Shown here piece after piece: positions 55,854-64,000 of a stretch of DNA of 64,000 bases; position 1 is the stretch's first letter, and each line of letters begins with the position of its first letter. The translations under genes were made by a program, and so were the position numbers. This DNA comes from Saccharina japonica (lineage: Eukaryota > Sar > Phaeophyceae > Laminariales > Laminariaceae), in contig MEHQ01000605.1 of NCBI GenBank assembly GCA_008828725.1, positions 653,501 through 717,500 on the forward strand, in the 5' to 3' direction. The notes beneath the pieces are model-generated. The model worked only from the letters and a program-made list of their open reading frames with translations, searched no databases and had not been told where the DNA came from.

Positions 55854-56755
55854 AGCCTACTAATAGTGGGTGCGCGTACGTAGCAATAGCCCAATATCTC
55901 GCCTGCGTACGTGCGTGTCGGAGATCTCCTTCGTAGCATTGTCGTGGCTTGAGGTATATGATATCATGATATCCTAGTCTACGTATTGCTTCAGTAAACC
56001 CCGGGGCGCTTGGTGTGTGGCCGCTGGTGCAATCTAATCGTCATGTTTTTTTTCGACACTTGTTTTCTCCACCCCCCTTTACCCCTCTTAAGGCATTTGA
56101 GAGAACAACACATGAAAAGGTGACGCTTCCACCGACGGAAACTGCGGCGTGCTCGGGGTGACCTACGTTATTTGTCTTTTCAACCCCAAGGCACTAACTA
56201 ACCACCTATAATATATATATATATATATACCAGATAGGACCTTTAACCCTAACCAGTAACGCCTAACCTACCCTACCCTAACGCAATGGTTGATGGTAAA
56301 ATCCCACGGGATGCCCACGGGCAGGCATTCATCAAAAAGTAATATTCCACTACCTCGCATACTGCCACACTCGTTAATCCCATCTGTGCGCCAAGTGCCA
56401 AGTGCCAAGTGCCAAGCGATTCCACTGGCACTACGTATAAGCGGGCGAGTATAATGCCAATCGTCGGCGTGCTTGGGAGGGATGACGCGACTCGGTGTTG
56501 CGAGTTACAGCGCACAGAGTCGTGGGGCAGCGGGGGAATGCATCATGATCCCACTGGGTATTTCTGGGAGCCCACGCGGCTCGTATAGACTGTTGATAGG
56601 CACCAACACCAACACACCAACGCTATCGTTGTTTTTTTGGTCGCTATTTCGAGGGGGTCCCAATTATGAAACCCTTTCCTTACACCACTGCCAACACGCG
56701 ACCCCACACTGAAACCGAGTATTTGTCCCTAAAACGAGAATTTTGTCTTTTTCAA
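55854..56755. other. Unassigned; segment shared with 59440-59640
   Basis: 56360-56470 (CATACTGCCACAC, AATCCCATCTGTGC, GCGATTCCACTGGCACTA) has a relative at 59530-59600. An AT dinucleotide run lies at 56212-56229. No gene. Confidence 0.45.
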
Positions 56756-56845
56756 GGGGTTGACCCCTTAAGAAGCGGTCCCCCGTTTTTGGGAAAACTA
56801 CTTGGAATTAGTGTGGGATAAGTTTTGCGGTTCTGAAAAGGTTAA
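56756..56845. mobile_element. Family D MITE, reverse copy
   Basis: TTGACCCCTTAAGAAGCGGT, AAACTACTTGGAATTAGTGT, GCGGTTCTGAAAAGGTTAA. Confidence 0.72.
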
Positions 56846-57210
56846 GGCACGACTCTCAAGTCCCAAAGGGTCATATTCGGAGATAAACAAGTATTTGCCA
56901 CCTTATTCCAGCTCTCGCCCTTTCGTTTTTTTTCCCTCTCCCATATACAGCCAGACAGCCCCGCCAGCCTTATCTATTAGTTTTTGTGGCACGGCAATGT
57001 CTAGTTTTTTGGCATGCTCTCTTTACGTTATTCTTATGATATAGTACAACAATAAGTTTTGCCTTCCGACTTCCGACAATATGTCGTATATGCTTTACAT
57101 GTTCCATTCCTACTTGCATCGAATATCGTCCAATTTGAATCGGATATCTTCCAATATGATACCGCAAGTCTATATGCTTACTTCCATGCCAACTTTCTCA
57201 CGTCTCATAC

Positions 57211-57527
57211 AAGGGCGTCCGAAAAGTATTTTTTGACACCTAACTGTTTAAAATGGTCAGAATGGAAAAACAATCAGAGCACTGTGATCGCTGGACGATT
57301 TAGCCCAAAACAAGTTTTTTTTCTGAAATTATCCAAAAAACAATCACTTGGTTTTAAAGACCCCACCCCCGCTTGAGGTGGGGGTCTTTAAAACCAAGTG
57401 ATTGGTTTTTGGAAAATTTCAGAAAAAAACCCTGTCTAGGGCTACATGGTTCAGCGATCACAGTGCTCCGATTTTTTTTTCCATTCTGACCATTTTGTTG
57501 AAAAATTAATTTTCGGGACGCCCTCGA
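57211..57527. mobile_element. Long hairpin MITE, 317 bp
   Basis: Near-perfect inverted repeat: AAGGGCGTCCGAAAAGTATT at one end and TTAATTTTCGGGACGCCCT at the other, with centre CCCCACCCCCGCTTGAGGTG. CTCATAC lies at 57204-57210 and 57528-57534. A single copy in this window. Confidence 0.8.
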
Positions 57528-57550
57528 CTCATACGTCGTATTTGTTTTAA

Positions 57551-57639
57551 CCCTTATAGGACTGGAGTCCCGTTTTGGGGACAAATTACTTAGAATTAGA
57601 GTGGATTGTCCCCACATCGGGACTGCAGTCCTAAATGGG
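57551..57639. mobile_element. Family D2 MITE, 89 bp, TTAA duplications
   Basis: CCCTTATAGGACTGGAGTCC to GGGACTGCAGTCCTAAATGGG with TTAA on both sides (57547-57550, 57640-57643). Confidence 0.87.
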
Positions 57640-57875
57640 TTAAGCAAGGGGGTAGGTACACTACGCGCATTTTCCACCCTCGTTTAGGCGGGAAACTATA
57701 AAGTATATATGCACTTCACACTCGGGCAGATATTCTACAGATATATAATCTAGATAATCTAGATCACCCGCCGTTATGATATGCTGTGCAGAATCTGTAC
57801 AAGATATTGCGGCAGTAGAGACCCAGCGCAGAAAACGTGACGTAGATCATGCAGATTGTATGTACGCCCCCCGAA

Positions 57876-58447
57876 GCTTGCTGCGGTAGGTTTAGCACTT
57901 TTTGGTCAAACTATTCATGACTGGCTATTACTGACTATTACCGACTTATACTGACTATTACGGACTAGTACGGATTCATGCTGACTGTTGCTGACTACTA
58001 CCGACTATTTTAGACTATTACTGACTATTAATATACTATTATTGACTATTTGGACTATTACTTACTATTACTGTCTATTACTGACTATTACTGACTCTCA
58101 CGGACTATCACTGGCTGTTACCGACTATTGCAGACTTGACCATTACTGACTACAGTATTACTGACTATTAGTATACCCCTCAAGTGAGGAACTGCCCAAT
58201 AAGGCATACGCCTTGTAAGGCATACCGCTGGGATTTACTTTGCTTTTTACTGTTTTTCGATAAATGCCGAAGCCACGGGGCATTGCTCATCCGGTGGTTG
58301 CACTCTCCACTTTTCTCGAGGTCGGATTTTCTTTGGCCGGGGTGTAAATAAAGCTCCTATACTATAACCAACATACTCAAGCGAGGAGCTTCCCCGAAGA
58401 ATTACAGTAGGTGCACCTCTATCATATCGTATGGTGATAGCACGCAT
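57876..58447. mobile_element. Worn family F copy expanded by a 10-bp repeat
   Basis: GCTTGCTGCGGTAGGTTTAG near the left, GGTGCACCTCTATCATATCG near the right, with a (CTGACTATTA)n array in between. Confidence 0.45.
57920..58180 (+). repeat. 10-bp minisatellite (CTGACTATTA)n
   Basis: About 25 degenerate copies with CGGACTATCA, CCGACTATTG and similar variants. Confidence 0.88.
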
Positions 58448-58477
58448 CTCTTTGAGATCAAACCACCAATCCGCATT

Positions 58478-58730
58478 ATGGGGGGCTAGATCCTGAAGAT
58501 CAGGAACACCTATCTGCCCGGAAACATCTACCGTAGATCATGAAGTGGGGCTAGATCCTACTGATCAGGAGTATCTATCTGCCTAGAAAGATCTAGACGA
58601 TGAAGTGGGGCTTGTAAGACCCTACAGATCAGGAATATCTATCTGCCGAGAAATATTTAGATCATGAATTAGGGCTAGATCCTACAGATCAGGAGCATCT
58701 ATCTGACTAGAAAGATCTACGAAGATCATG
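58478..58730 (+). repeat. ~64-bp tandem repeat, four copies
   Basis: Unit GGGCTAGATCCTACAGATCA, GGANNATCTATCTGCCNNGA, AANATCTAGATCATGAA; starts near 58482, 58548, 58610 and 58671. Confidence 0.85.
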
Positions 58731-58732
58731 AG

Positions 58733-59266
58733 GTGGAAATCGCTGATGTGTCCGATGTGCTTATCTACTTGCGAGTAGGCTGGGATAATCTTTGTGTACC
58801 AGTTATATACAGTAGTACCCACGTGTTTGGCGGAAAGGTGGCTGGGGCTTTTGACTCCTGTGGGACACGTATAATACCTCTTGCCGCATTTACGAAAATA
58901 AAAACAAACGGCTGTCAGATTGAGGGTTTTGGCGAAACTCATATTTTTGCAAGCTGTGGGTGTGATACTTCCATCGCGAGTAATACGTGGTTTTGTATGG
59001 CCTCGTGCAGGATGTACATCCCGTACTTGAGAACAAAATCTGACGTTGCAGAATTCAAGGAGTGCGTGTCTCTTTTTTTAATATTTATTTTCGGGGGGTT
59101 GCGTATTATTAGTATTATTAGTATTAATATTAGGTACCAAGCAGGCAGTAACATGACTCTAAATTTCAGAGGAGGAGGAGGCCAACAAGTAATTAATGCC
59201 GATCTCCCGCGTCAAAACTCTCATCCCTATTTTGAGACGAAAACTATTGGTACGTATCACATTTGA
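58733..59266 (+). CDS. Weak candidate: 177-codon open frame
   Basis: Longest frame in the window not made of simple repeat. It is Cys-rich in the middle (ASCGCDTSIASNTWFCMASC). It has no ATG near its start, so it could only be an internal exon or a relic. No family is recognised and one frame this long is expected by chance in 64 kb. Confidence 0.18.
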   Translation: MEIADVSDVLIYLRVGWDNLCVPVIYSSTHVFGGKVAGAFDSCGTRIIPLAAFTKIKTNGCQIEGFGETHIFASCGCDTSIASNTWFCMASCRMYIPYLRTKSDVAEFKECVSLFLIFIFGGLRIISIISINIRYQAGSNMTLNFRGGGGQQVINADLPRQNSHPYFETKTIGTYHI

Positions 59267-59794
59267 CAAATACCTGGCACAGAAACACGGAGTATATATT
59301 TTTACCGGTCAAGTTTGATGTATGCACAAGTACGTACGAAGTATCACATACGTAAACGTACCCTGTGGTAACTGCAGAGTATATGTGTTTTCACGGTGTG
59401 AGGAAGACAGGCATACAAGACAGCAGTACGTACGGATTGGTCCCTCCATAGTGCCGGTATGCGCCTATATAGTGCCGGTATGCGCCACCCAACAATACCG
59501 GCACTATATTGGCAACCGGCACTATATACTCCGCGCACTGCGTATGTACCACACTGGTTGATCCCATCTGTGCTATGCGATTCCACAGGCACTATAGCGG
59601 GCAACCGGCACTATAAAGGGACCACTACTGCCGTAATGGAAGCCTGTACGAGACGTACACACTCCGCAAATGCGGCGCCTTTTTTTGTTTTGGCTTATTT
59701 GGCCCTTTCAGAGCTGCACTAAACTGTCTAGAAATAATATTTCAATCTACAGTAATTCCAAGTTTTTTATCCCCACATGGGGACTGCAGTCCTA
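59267..59794. other. Unassigned; GGCACTATA repeats
   Basis: 59450-59620 holds repeated CCGGCACTATA and GTGCCGGTATGCGCC in both orientations, forming several possible hairpins. Partly shared with 56360-56470. Confidence 0.45.
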
Positions 59795-59912
59795 AATGGG
59801 TTAAGGCCTCTTATTTCACCCTTTTTGTGAACTGCACGCCTGTTTCGGCGAAAAATTACTTGGAAGTAGAGTAAAAAATACCTCCACGTGTAGTGCAGTA
59901 CTGAAAGGGTTA
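59795..59912. mobile_element. Family D-related element
   Basis: GGTTAAGG at one side, GAAAAATTACTTGGAAGTAG centre, GTACTGAAAGGGTTATAAGG at the other; a complete D2 right end (GGGGACTGCAGTCCTAAATG) lies just upstream at 59777-59803. Confidence 0.5.
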
Positions 59913-60073
59913 TAAGGCAAAAAAAAGGGCCTCGATCGCTCTGTTCCCTCGGCTTCAAAACCCTCACTACCAGCAGAGCGTTAACTGAAGCAAGAGCGTC
60001 TCGTAAAAGCACTCTTTTGGAATATACACCAGGCACTACACAAGGTATTTGCATGTTGCGCACATGCCAACGC

Positions 60074-60104
<31 letters not shown>

Positions 60105-60544
60105 CCTCTTTTTTCGAGGGCGAGCAGGCAGGCAGGCCATGATACGGAGAAGCCGGGGAATTACACCCCGCCCACTGTTTATAATTCATTCGTATTATAC
60201 AGCACGAGTGCTTGCGCTAAATGATCGGTCGACAGTAGCACTCGACACCGAAACTACGATATGTTTTTTTTTCCGGTCTAACGTGAAGGGTGTAGTAGAA
60301 TAATACCATCGGAAAAATAAAGGCTTCATGCAGATGGCCCCGGTCTCCCTCCCGCCACCCCCCTTCCCCCCGGCCCGTGTTGGGGGGGGAGGTAGACCAT
60401 GACGCCACGGCAAAGGAGGGTCCGGCGGAGATGCGCCCGCCCCACTATTGTAGCTTGTATTGACATGGCACCAGTGCTTGCTCAAAATCTGTCGACAGAG
60501 TAGAGCTTGTCGTCACAATAGTCTGTCGTCATGAACCCTGAATA
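59913..60544. other. Unassigned; poly(C) at 60076-60101
   Basis: No gene recognised. Two related stretches (60105-60215 and 60380-60460; GGCCATGATACGGAGAAGCC against GACCATGACGCCACGGCAAA) hint at an old repeat. Confidence 0.4.
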
Positions 60545-60884
60545 CAGCAGGGGTCCCCCAGTATGGCGGTGGTGTGCCACACCAGAGCAATATAACCGCC
60601 TTATAGAGGGAAGCCGCCTTATTCATTCCAGGCTATGAGTGCGATTCCCCAGTCGCGCCAAGCGATTTTGACCGCCTTATATCGGGATACCGCACTCCTC
60701 ACCCCCAGTAAAGCGGTGGTGTGTGCCACACCAGAGCAATATAGCCGCCTTATAGAGGGAAGCCGCCTTATTCATTCCAGGCTCTGAGTGCGATTCCCCA
60801 CTCGCGGCAAGCGATTTTGACCGCCTTATATCGGGATACCGCCTTATATCGGCATACCGCCTTATTGGGGGACCCGCACTGCTG
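60545..60884. mobile_element. Family I MITE, duplicated form
   Basis: CAGCAGGGGTCCCCCAGTAT to GGGGGACCCGCACTGCTG; TA on both sides. The interior of 51433 is present twice in tandem. Confidence 0.78.
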
Positions 60885-61013
60885 TAGCTCGCACTGGCGT
60901 ATTGGCACCGCCGTAGGGCCATGTGCGCACGACAGCATCATACCGATTATGTGATAAACTATTATTAATACTATTAATATTAATAGTGTATGTAGTACGG
61001 GGGGCCATAGCAA

Positions 61014-61848
61014 GGGCCCATCTTAACGAAGACAGCAAAAATTCAATTTGGAAAATAAAATCCTATTTGAATGTGATTTCGCAAAAAAAAAAGTGGTCTG
61101 CGTCCTATGGGGAATAGTGAATTGCTCGTTCAAATATTTATGAAATCGAAAAAACGCAGCATGCGTCACAGCGCCCAGGTGAAAAAAATCGACGAGAGGA
61201 GACGAGAGGGAAAGCATGCGTCGACGCGTGCGCGCCGCCGCTAGCATACTTTTGCTTTTGACCGCCCAGGCTAGGAAGCTATCGCTCTCAGGGTCTCCTG
61301 GGTGGGCGTAGGGATCCCTGGAACGCCACGGGCGAGACAGGGGCGGCGATGGTGTTATCGAAGTCTTGAGCGTATCATGCTGTTTTTGGGTCGATCGCTC
61401 GGTTTTTTATCGGGTTGGAGCATCGAGCTGGTTGAAAAGTTGGTTGGGATTGCGACCGCCATGATTGGTTTTGAGGCGCCACCGCCGGGGTACGCTGTGC
61501 TATGGTCTATAGGCGTGGGCGCGGCTGTTGTCCCGGTGGCCTCGGGTTGTGGTTCACGTGTTGTCGCCTCGGTCGTGGTCATCGATGCCACCAAGAAATG
61601 ACCAGATTGTACCGGGGGCGTTTGCCCACCGTGGACATGCCGGTCCAAGTCGGGCCAACTCCTCAATTTGATTTGAATTCTTTGGAAAAGAAGGTCCTGG
61701 GACCTTCCTGGTTTTTTCGTCCAATTCAAATTGATTAGACCCCAAGATCCTAATCTTTGATGCTGGTGCGTGTGTTGACCAATGAAAAGCGTATTTGAAT
61801 TTTATTTTTTCCAAATTGAATTTATTTCATACTCGTTAAAACGGGCCC
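61014..61848. mobile_element. Long family B element (835 bp) with unrelated GC-rich cargo
   Basis: Starts GGGCCCATCTTAACGAAGAC and ends with the usual right arm (GATGCTGGTGCGTGTGTTGA to AAAACGGGCCC). Between about 61110 and 61620 lies non-family GC-rich sequence with a 99-codon frame (61302-61601, MGVGIPGTPRARQGRRWCYR...) of no known family. It could be captured host DNA or the remains of the autonomous parent; nothing in it resembles a Harbinger transposase. It sits inside the start of a family C element (60998-61013). Confidence 0.6.
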
Positions 61849-61851
61849 TTA

Positions 61852-62054
61852 GGGCCCGTTTTAACGAAGAAGAAAAAAATTCAATATTGATTTTTTTTAA
61901 TTCAAATCCGCTTTTCATTGGTCAACACACGCACCAGCACCAAAGATTAGGATCTTGGGGCATAAAAATTGGTGCTGATGCGTGTGTTGACCAATGAAAA
62001 GCGAATTTTTATTTTTCCAAATTGAACTTATTTTATACTCGTTAATACGGGCCC
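61852..62054. mobile_element. Family B hairpin MITE, 203 bp
   Basis: GGGCCC ends; shares the TTA at 61849-61851 with the preceding element; TAA on the right. Confidence 0.83.
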
Positions 62055-62057
62055 TAA

Positions 62058-62170
62058 ACAGGGAACCGAATTTTGATAGTAAAAATAGGGAAATAGGGAA
62101 ACATGGAGGGTTTTGTGTGTGCCGTAGGTCCCTACTTATTATTATATTATTATTACGATGGTCCCCCGGA
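62058..62170. mobile_element. Family C hairpin MITE
   Basis: CAGGGAACCGAATTTTGATA to ATTACGATGGTCCCCCGG, with the TTTTGTGTGTGCCGTAGGTC centre. Confidence 0.65.
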
Positions 62171-62180
62171 ATACTTTTAA

Positions 62181-62269
62181 CCCTTATAGGACTGGAGTCC
62201 CGTTTTGGGGACAAATTACTTAGAATTAGAGTGGTTTGTCCCCAAAACGGGACTGCAGTCCTAAAAGGG
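62181..62269. mobile_element. Family D2 MITE, 89 bp, TTAA duplications
   Basis: The clearest piggyBac-like example: TTAA-CCCTTATAGGACTGG on the left, CAGTCCTAAAAGGG-TTAA on the right, and a nearly complete hairpin between (GTCCCGTTTTGGGGAC against GTCCCCAAAACGGGAC). A partial third copy follows at 62365-62453. Confidence 0.9.
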
Positions 62270-62693
62270 TTAATACGTGTATGTGAGACTTTGGGTGGTT
62301 GGATGTATTACTAGTATGCCGCTACTGTGGGCGTAAGCAGAATGGGCCCTTGGTACTCATATAAACATTCTACTGCAGTCCCGTTTTGGGGACAATCCAC
62401 TCTAATTCTAAGTAAGCTGTCCCCAAAACGGGACTCCAGTCCTATAAGGGTTAACGTCCAAAGTGCTATATATAAATAGGATATATATATAAAGCTGACG
62501 GATGATGATAAATGTTGAGTATTTCGAGTCGAGTTATTTCTGCCGTAATTTTTCTCTCGCCATTTTGTTTCTCAAGTTTCGGCTTATTTCTTTTATCATT
62601 GGCATCTGGGTACTTTTGCTGGTTTTCCTTACGCACCACAACTGCTGTTGTGGTTCAAGCGTGCGTGCGCGGTGGTGGTGTGCTATCCAGATA

Positions 62694-62772
62694 CCACTCT
62701 GTCCCGAAATATAAGCACATTTTGTACATTAATATTCAATAAGAAAGTTGATTATATTTAGGTACAGAGTGG
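62694..62772. mobile_element. Family P MITE, 79 bp, TA duplications
   Basis: CCACTCTGTCCCGAAATATA and TTATATTTAGGTACAGAGTGG; TA at 62692-62693 and 62773-62774. Confidence 0.87.
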
Positions 62773-62787
62773 TATACTATTATTACA

Positions 62788-63073
62788 TAGTGGGTACCCC
62801 GACTTCCGCGAGGGTACCCTATATAAGAGAATAGTACGTACAGTGATTCCCTTAAGAACTGGTCCCACATATTTGGGGCCAAACTACTTGGAATTAGTGT
62901 AGGATATTTTTTGCAGTTCTGAATGGGTCAAGAGAGAGGCGAAATCAGCTGGACCCACCTACACTAAACCTATATATTCCCACTGCTGTGAACAAGAGAG
63001 AAGGCTATTATAGGTAAGATGGGTGTTTTGGGCCTGTACCACACCGCTCTTGAATAGGGGTATCCACTACTAC
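62788..63073. mobile_element. Family H MITE with D insertion
   Basis: GTGGGTACCCCGACTTCCGC to CTTGAATAGGGGTATCCACT; D unit at about 62841-62932. Confidence 0.68.
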
Positions 63074-63104
63074 AGCTGTATTGTTTTTTCCCTCCACTAA
63101 TATA

Positions 63105-63383
63105 CAGTGGGTACCTCGATTTAAGAGCGTCCAGAGGTAAGAGCATTCGGGATTTAAGTGCGGTCAAATCGGCATGTCCTCCTGCCTATGGTAAAAGCTA
63201 TATATTTCCCCCACTACAGATAAGAGCAATGTGTAGTTAAAACCCATTCAGAACTGAACAAAAAATATCCCACATTAATTCCAAGTACTTTGTCCCCAAA
63301 TATGTGGCACCAGTTTTTAACGGGTTGAGAGCGCTTGTTTTGGGTTATCGTCATGTTTCGCTCTTAAATCGGGGTACCCACTT
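63105..63383. mobile_element. Family H MITE with D insertion
   Basis: CAGTGGGTACCTCGATTTAA to CTTAAATCGGGGTACCCACTT; TA before the left end. D unit at about 63239-63328 lies at the same internal position as in the two other H copies. Confidence 0.75.
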
Positions 63384-63854
63384 CTGTATGGCCCATTGCC
63401 ATACTGACTACTGCTCTGTTGCACCTTTTTTCTTCTTTTTCTTTTTCCCTGAAATGATTGCACACACGTCAGCTGTAAGTTCGGCTGATTGGGTGGTTGA
63501 TGCTCATCTTTTGAAGCTGCGTTATTTATTCTGCAGCAGTAGTAGACTCGGGGCACGGAAACGTACAAGAAGTATACTACAGGCTTATGATATCTACCGG
63601 GTAAATGGTACCTGCTACGTAGATATTTATAGGCAAACAAATTCGAACAAATAATCGCCCCGCCATTTACTTGAAATGAAACTCGATCGTGCGGTCGCTC
63701 GGTGTTTTTGTTGGCGGCTTTTGGCCGTCTTCGTCGGTGGCACCATCGTGCGGTCGGTCGCACGCGCGGTCGGTCGGTCGTCGCTCCTGTTTTTTATTTT
63801 ATTTATTTTATTTTAATGTTTGTCCTCCGACAATGCCAAGCTGGCACCTCTCTC
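63384..63854. other. Unassigned sequence
   Basis: A CGGTCGGTCG-type run lies at 63690-63780 and a TTTATTTTATT run at 63790-63815. No gene. Confidence 0.4.
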
Positions 63855-63948
63855 GCTCATGCGTGGCCAATGGTCAAATGACAAAAGGCAAGCAGTAAAT
63901 GAGTACCCTCTATGGTCATACGACTACGGCCGTGCACGATATGAGTAC
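63855..63948 (+). mobile_element. LINE 3' end joined to a family E 3' end
   Basis: ATGCGTGGCCAATGGTCAAA to GAGTACCCTC is the LINE terminus (VANGQMTKGKQ in frame, then TAA). It is followed by TATGGTCATACGACTACGGC to ATGAGTACAC, the family E terminus, where a C run would be expected. Confidence 0.7.
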
Positions 63949-63950
63949 AC

Positions 63951-63969
63951 AGATGTGTATAAGAGACAG
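63951..63969 (+). other. Tn5 mosaic end (sequencing-library adapter)
   Basis: AGATGTGTATAAGAGACAG is an exact match to the 19-bp mosaic end used in tagmentation libraries. It lies at the point where the family E tail should run into poly(C), and a C run (63974-64000) follows. It is best read as adapter left in the assembly. Confidence 0.93.
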
Positions 63970-64000
63970 ATATCCCCCCCCCCCCCCCACCCCCCCCCCC

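Overview
The window looks like eukaryotic nuclear DNA that is almost entirely repeats and transposon debris. It has no compact gene order, no operons and no long uninterrupted genes. It has spliceosomal-type splice signals, many MITE families with TA, TTAA or TWA target duplications, remnants of non-LTR retrotransposons, and thousands of bases of degenerate (CAC)n and (TAC)n arrays. The single convincing gene piece is a first exon for a type II membrane protein that begins a WSC-like carbohydrate-binding domain. Together these suggest an alga-like protist, with a stramenopile such as a brown alga plausible. That placement is inference; no rRNA, organelle or marker gene is present to confirm it.

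Layout. 0-16 kb: retroposon tails, a composite MITE (2720-3184), a 256-bp satellite (about 7.9-9.7 kb), short microsatellites and two weak coding islands. 16.4-20.0 kb: a 3.6-kb CAC-rich array with one non-repetitive, coding-like island on the minus strand (19244-19376). 21-26 kb: a 9-bp minisatellite, three long copies of one MITE family, and a nine-unit tandem array made from a piggyBac-like MITE (24963-25668). 26.7-29.7 kb and 38-39 kb: clusters of a poly(C)-tailed, 5'-truncated retroposon (family E) beside a decayed LINE ORF (37303-38010). 31-36 kb: nested MITEs, including a 634-bp element with 9-bp target duplications and roughly 70-bp terminal inverted repeats (TIRs) inside a smaller MITE. 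36757-37287 is an assembly gap. 39.9-42 kb: the WSC-type exon and its upstream region. 43-64 kb: dense MITEs, retroposon tails, a 24-bp minisatellite, (CCA/CAA)n, and a terminal Tn5 mosaic-end sequence against a poly(C) run, which is almost certainly a library or assembly artefact.

Repeat families, named here for cross-reference. B: GGGCCC-ended hairpin, TWA duplications, Tourist/PIF-Harbinger-like. C: GGGGGACCATAGTAAA-ended hairpin, about 110 bp. D and D2: TTAA-CCC ends, piggyBac-like. F: ends GACGCATGCTACGATAGAGG. G, H, I and P: TA duplications, Tc1/mariner-like. J: retroposon with an (AAT)n 3' tail. K: retroposon-like with an (AC)n tail. L and M: short dispersed, A-rich-ended repeats. E: poly(C)-tailed retroposon that shares its 3' end with the LINE.

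Most open reading frames in the window come from simple repeats and are not reported. No autonomous transposase, complete reverse transcriptase, tRNA, rRNA or CRISPR array could be supported.
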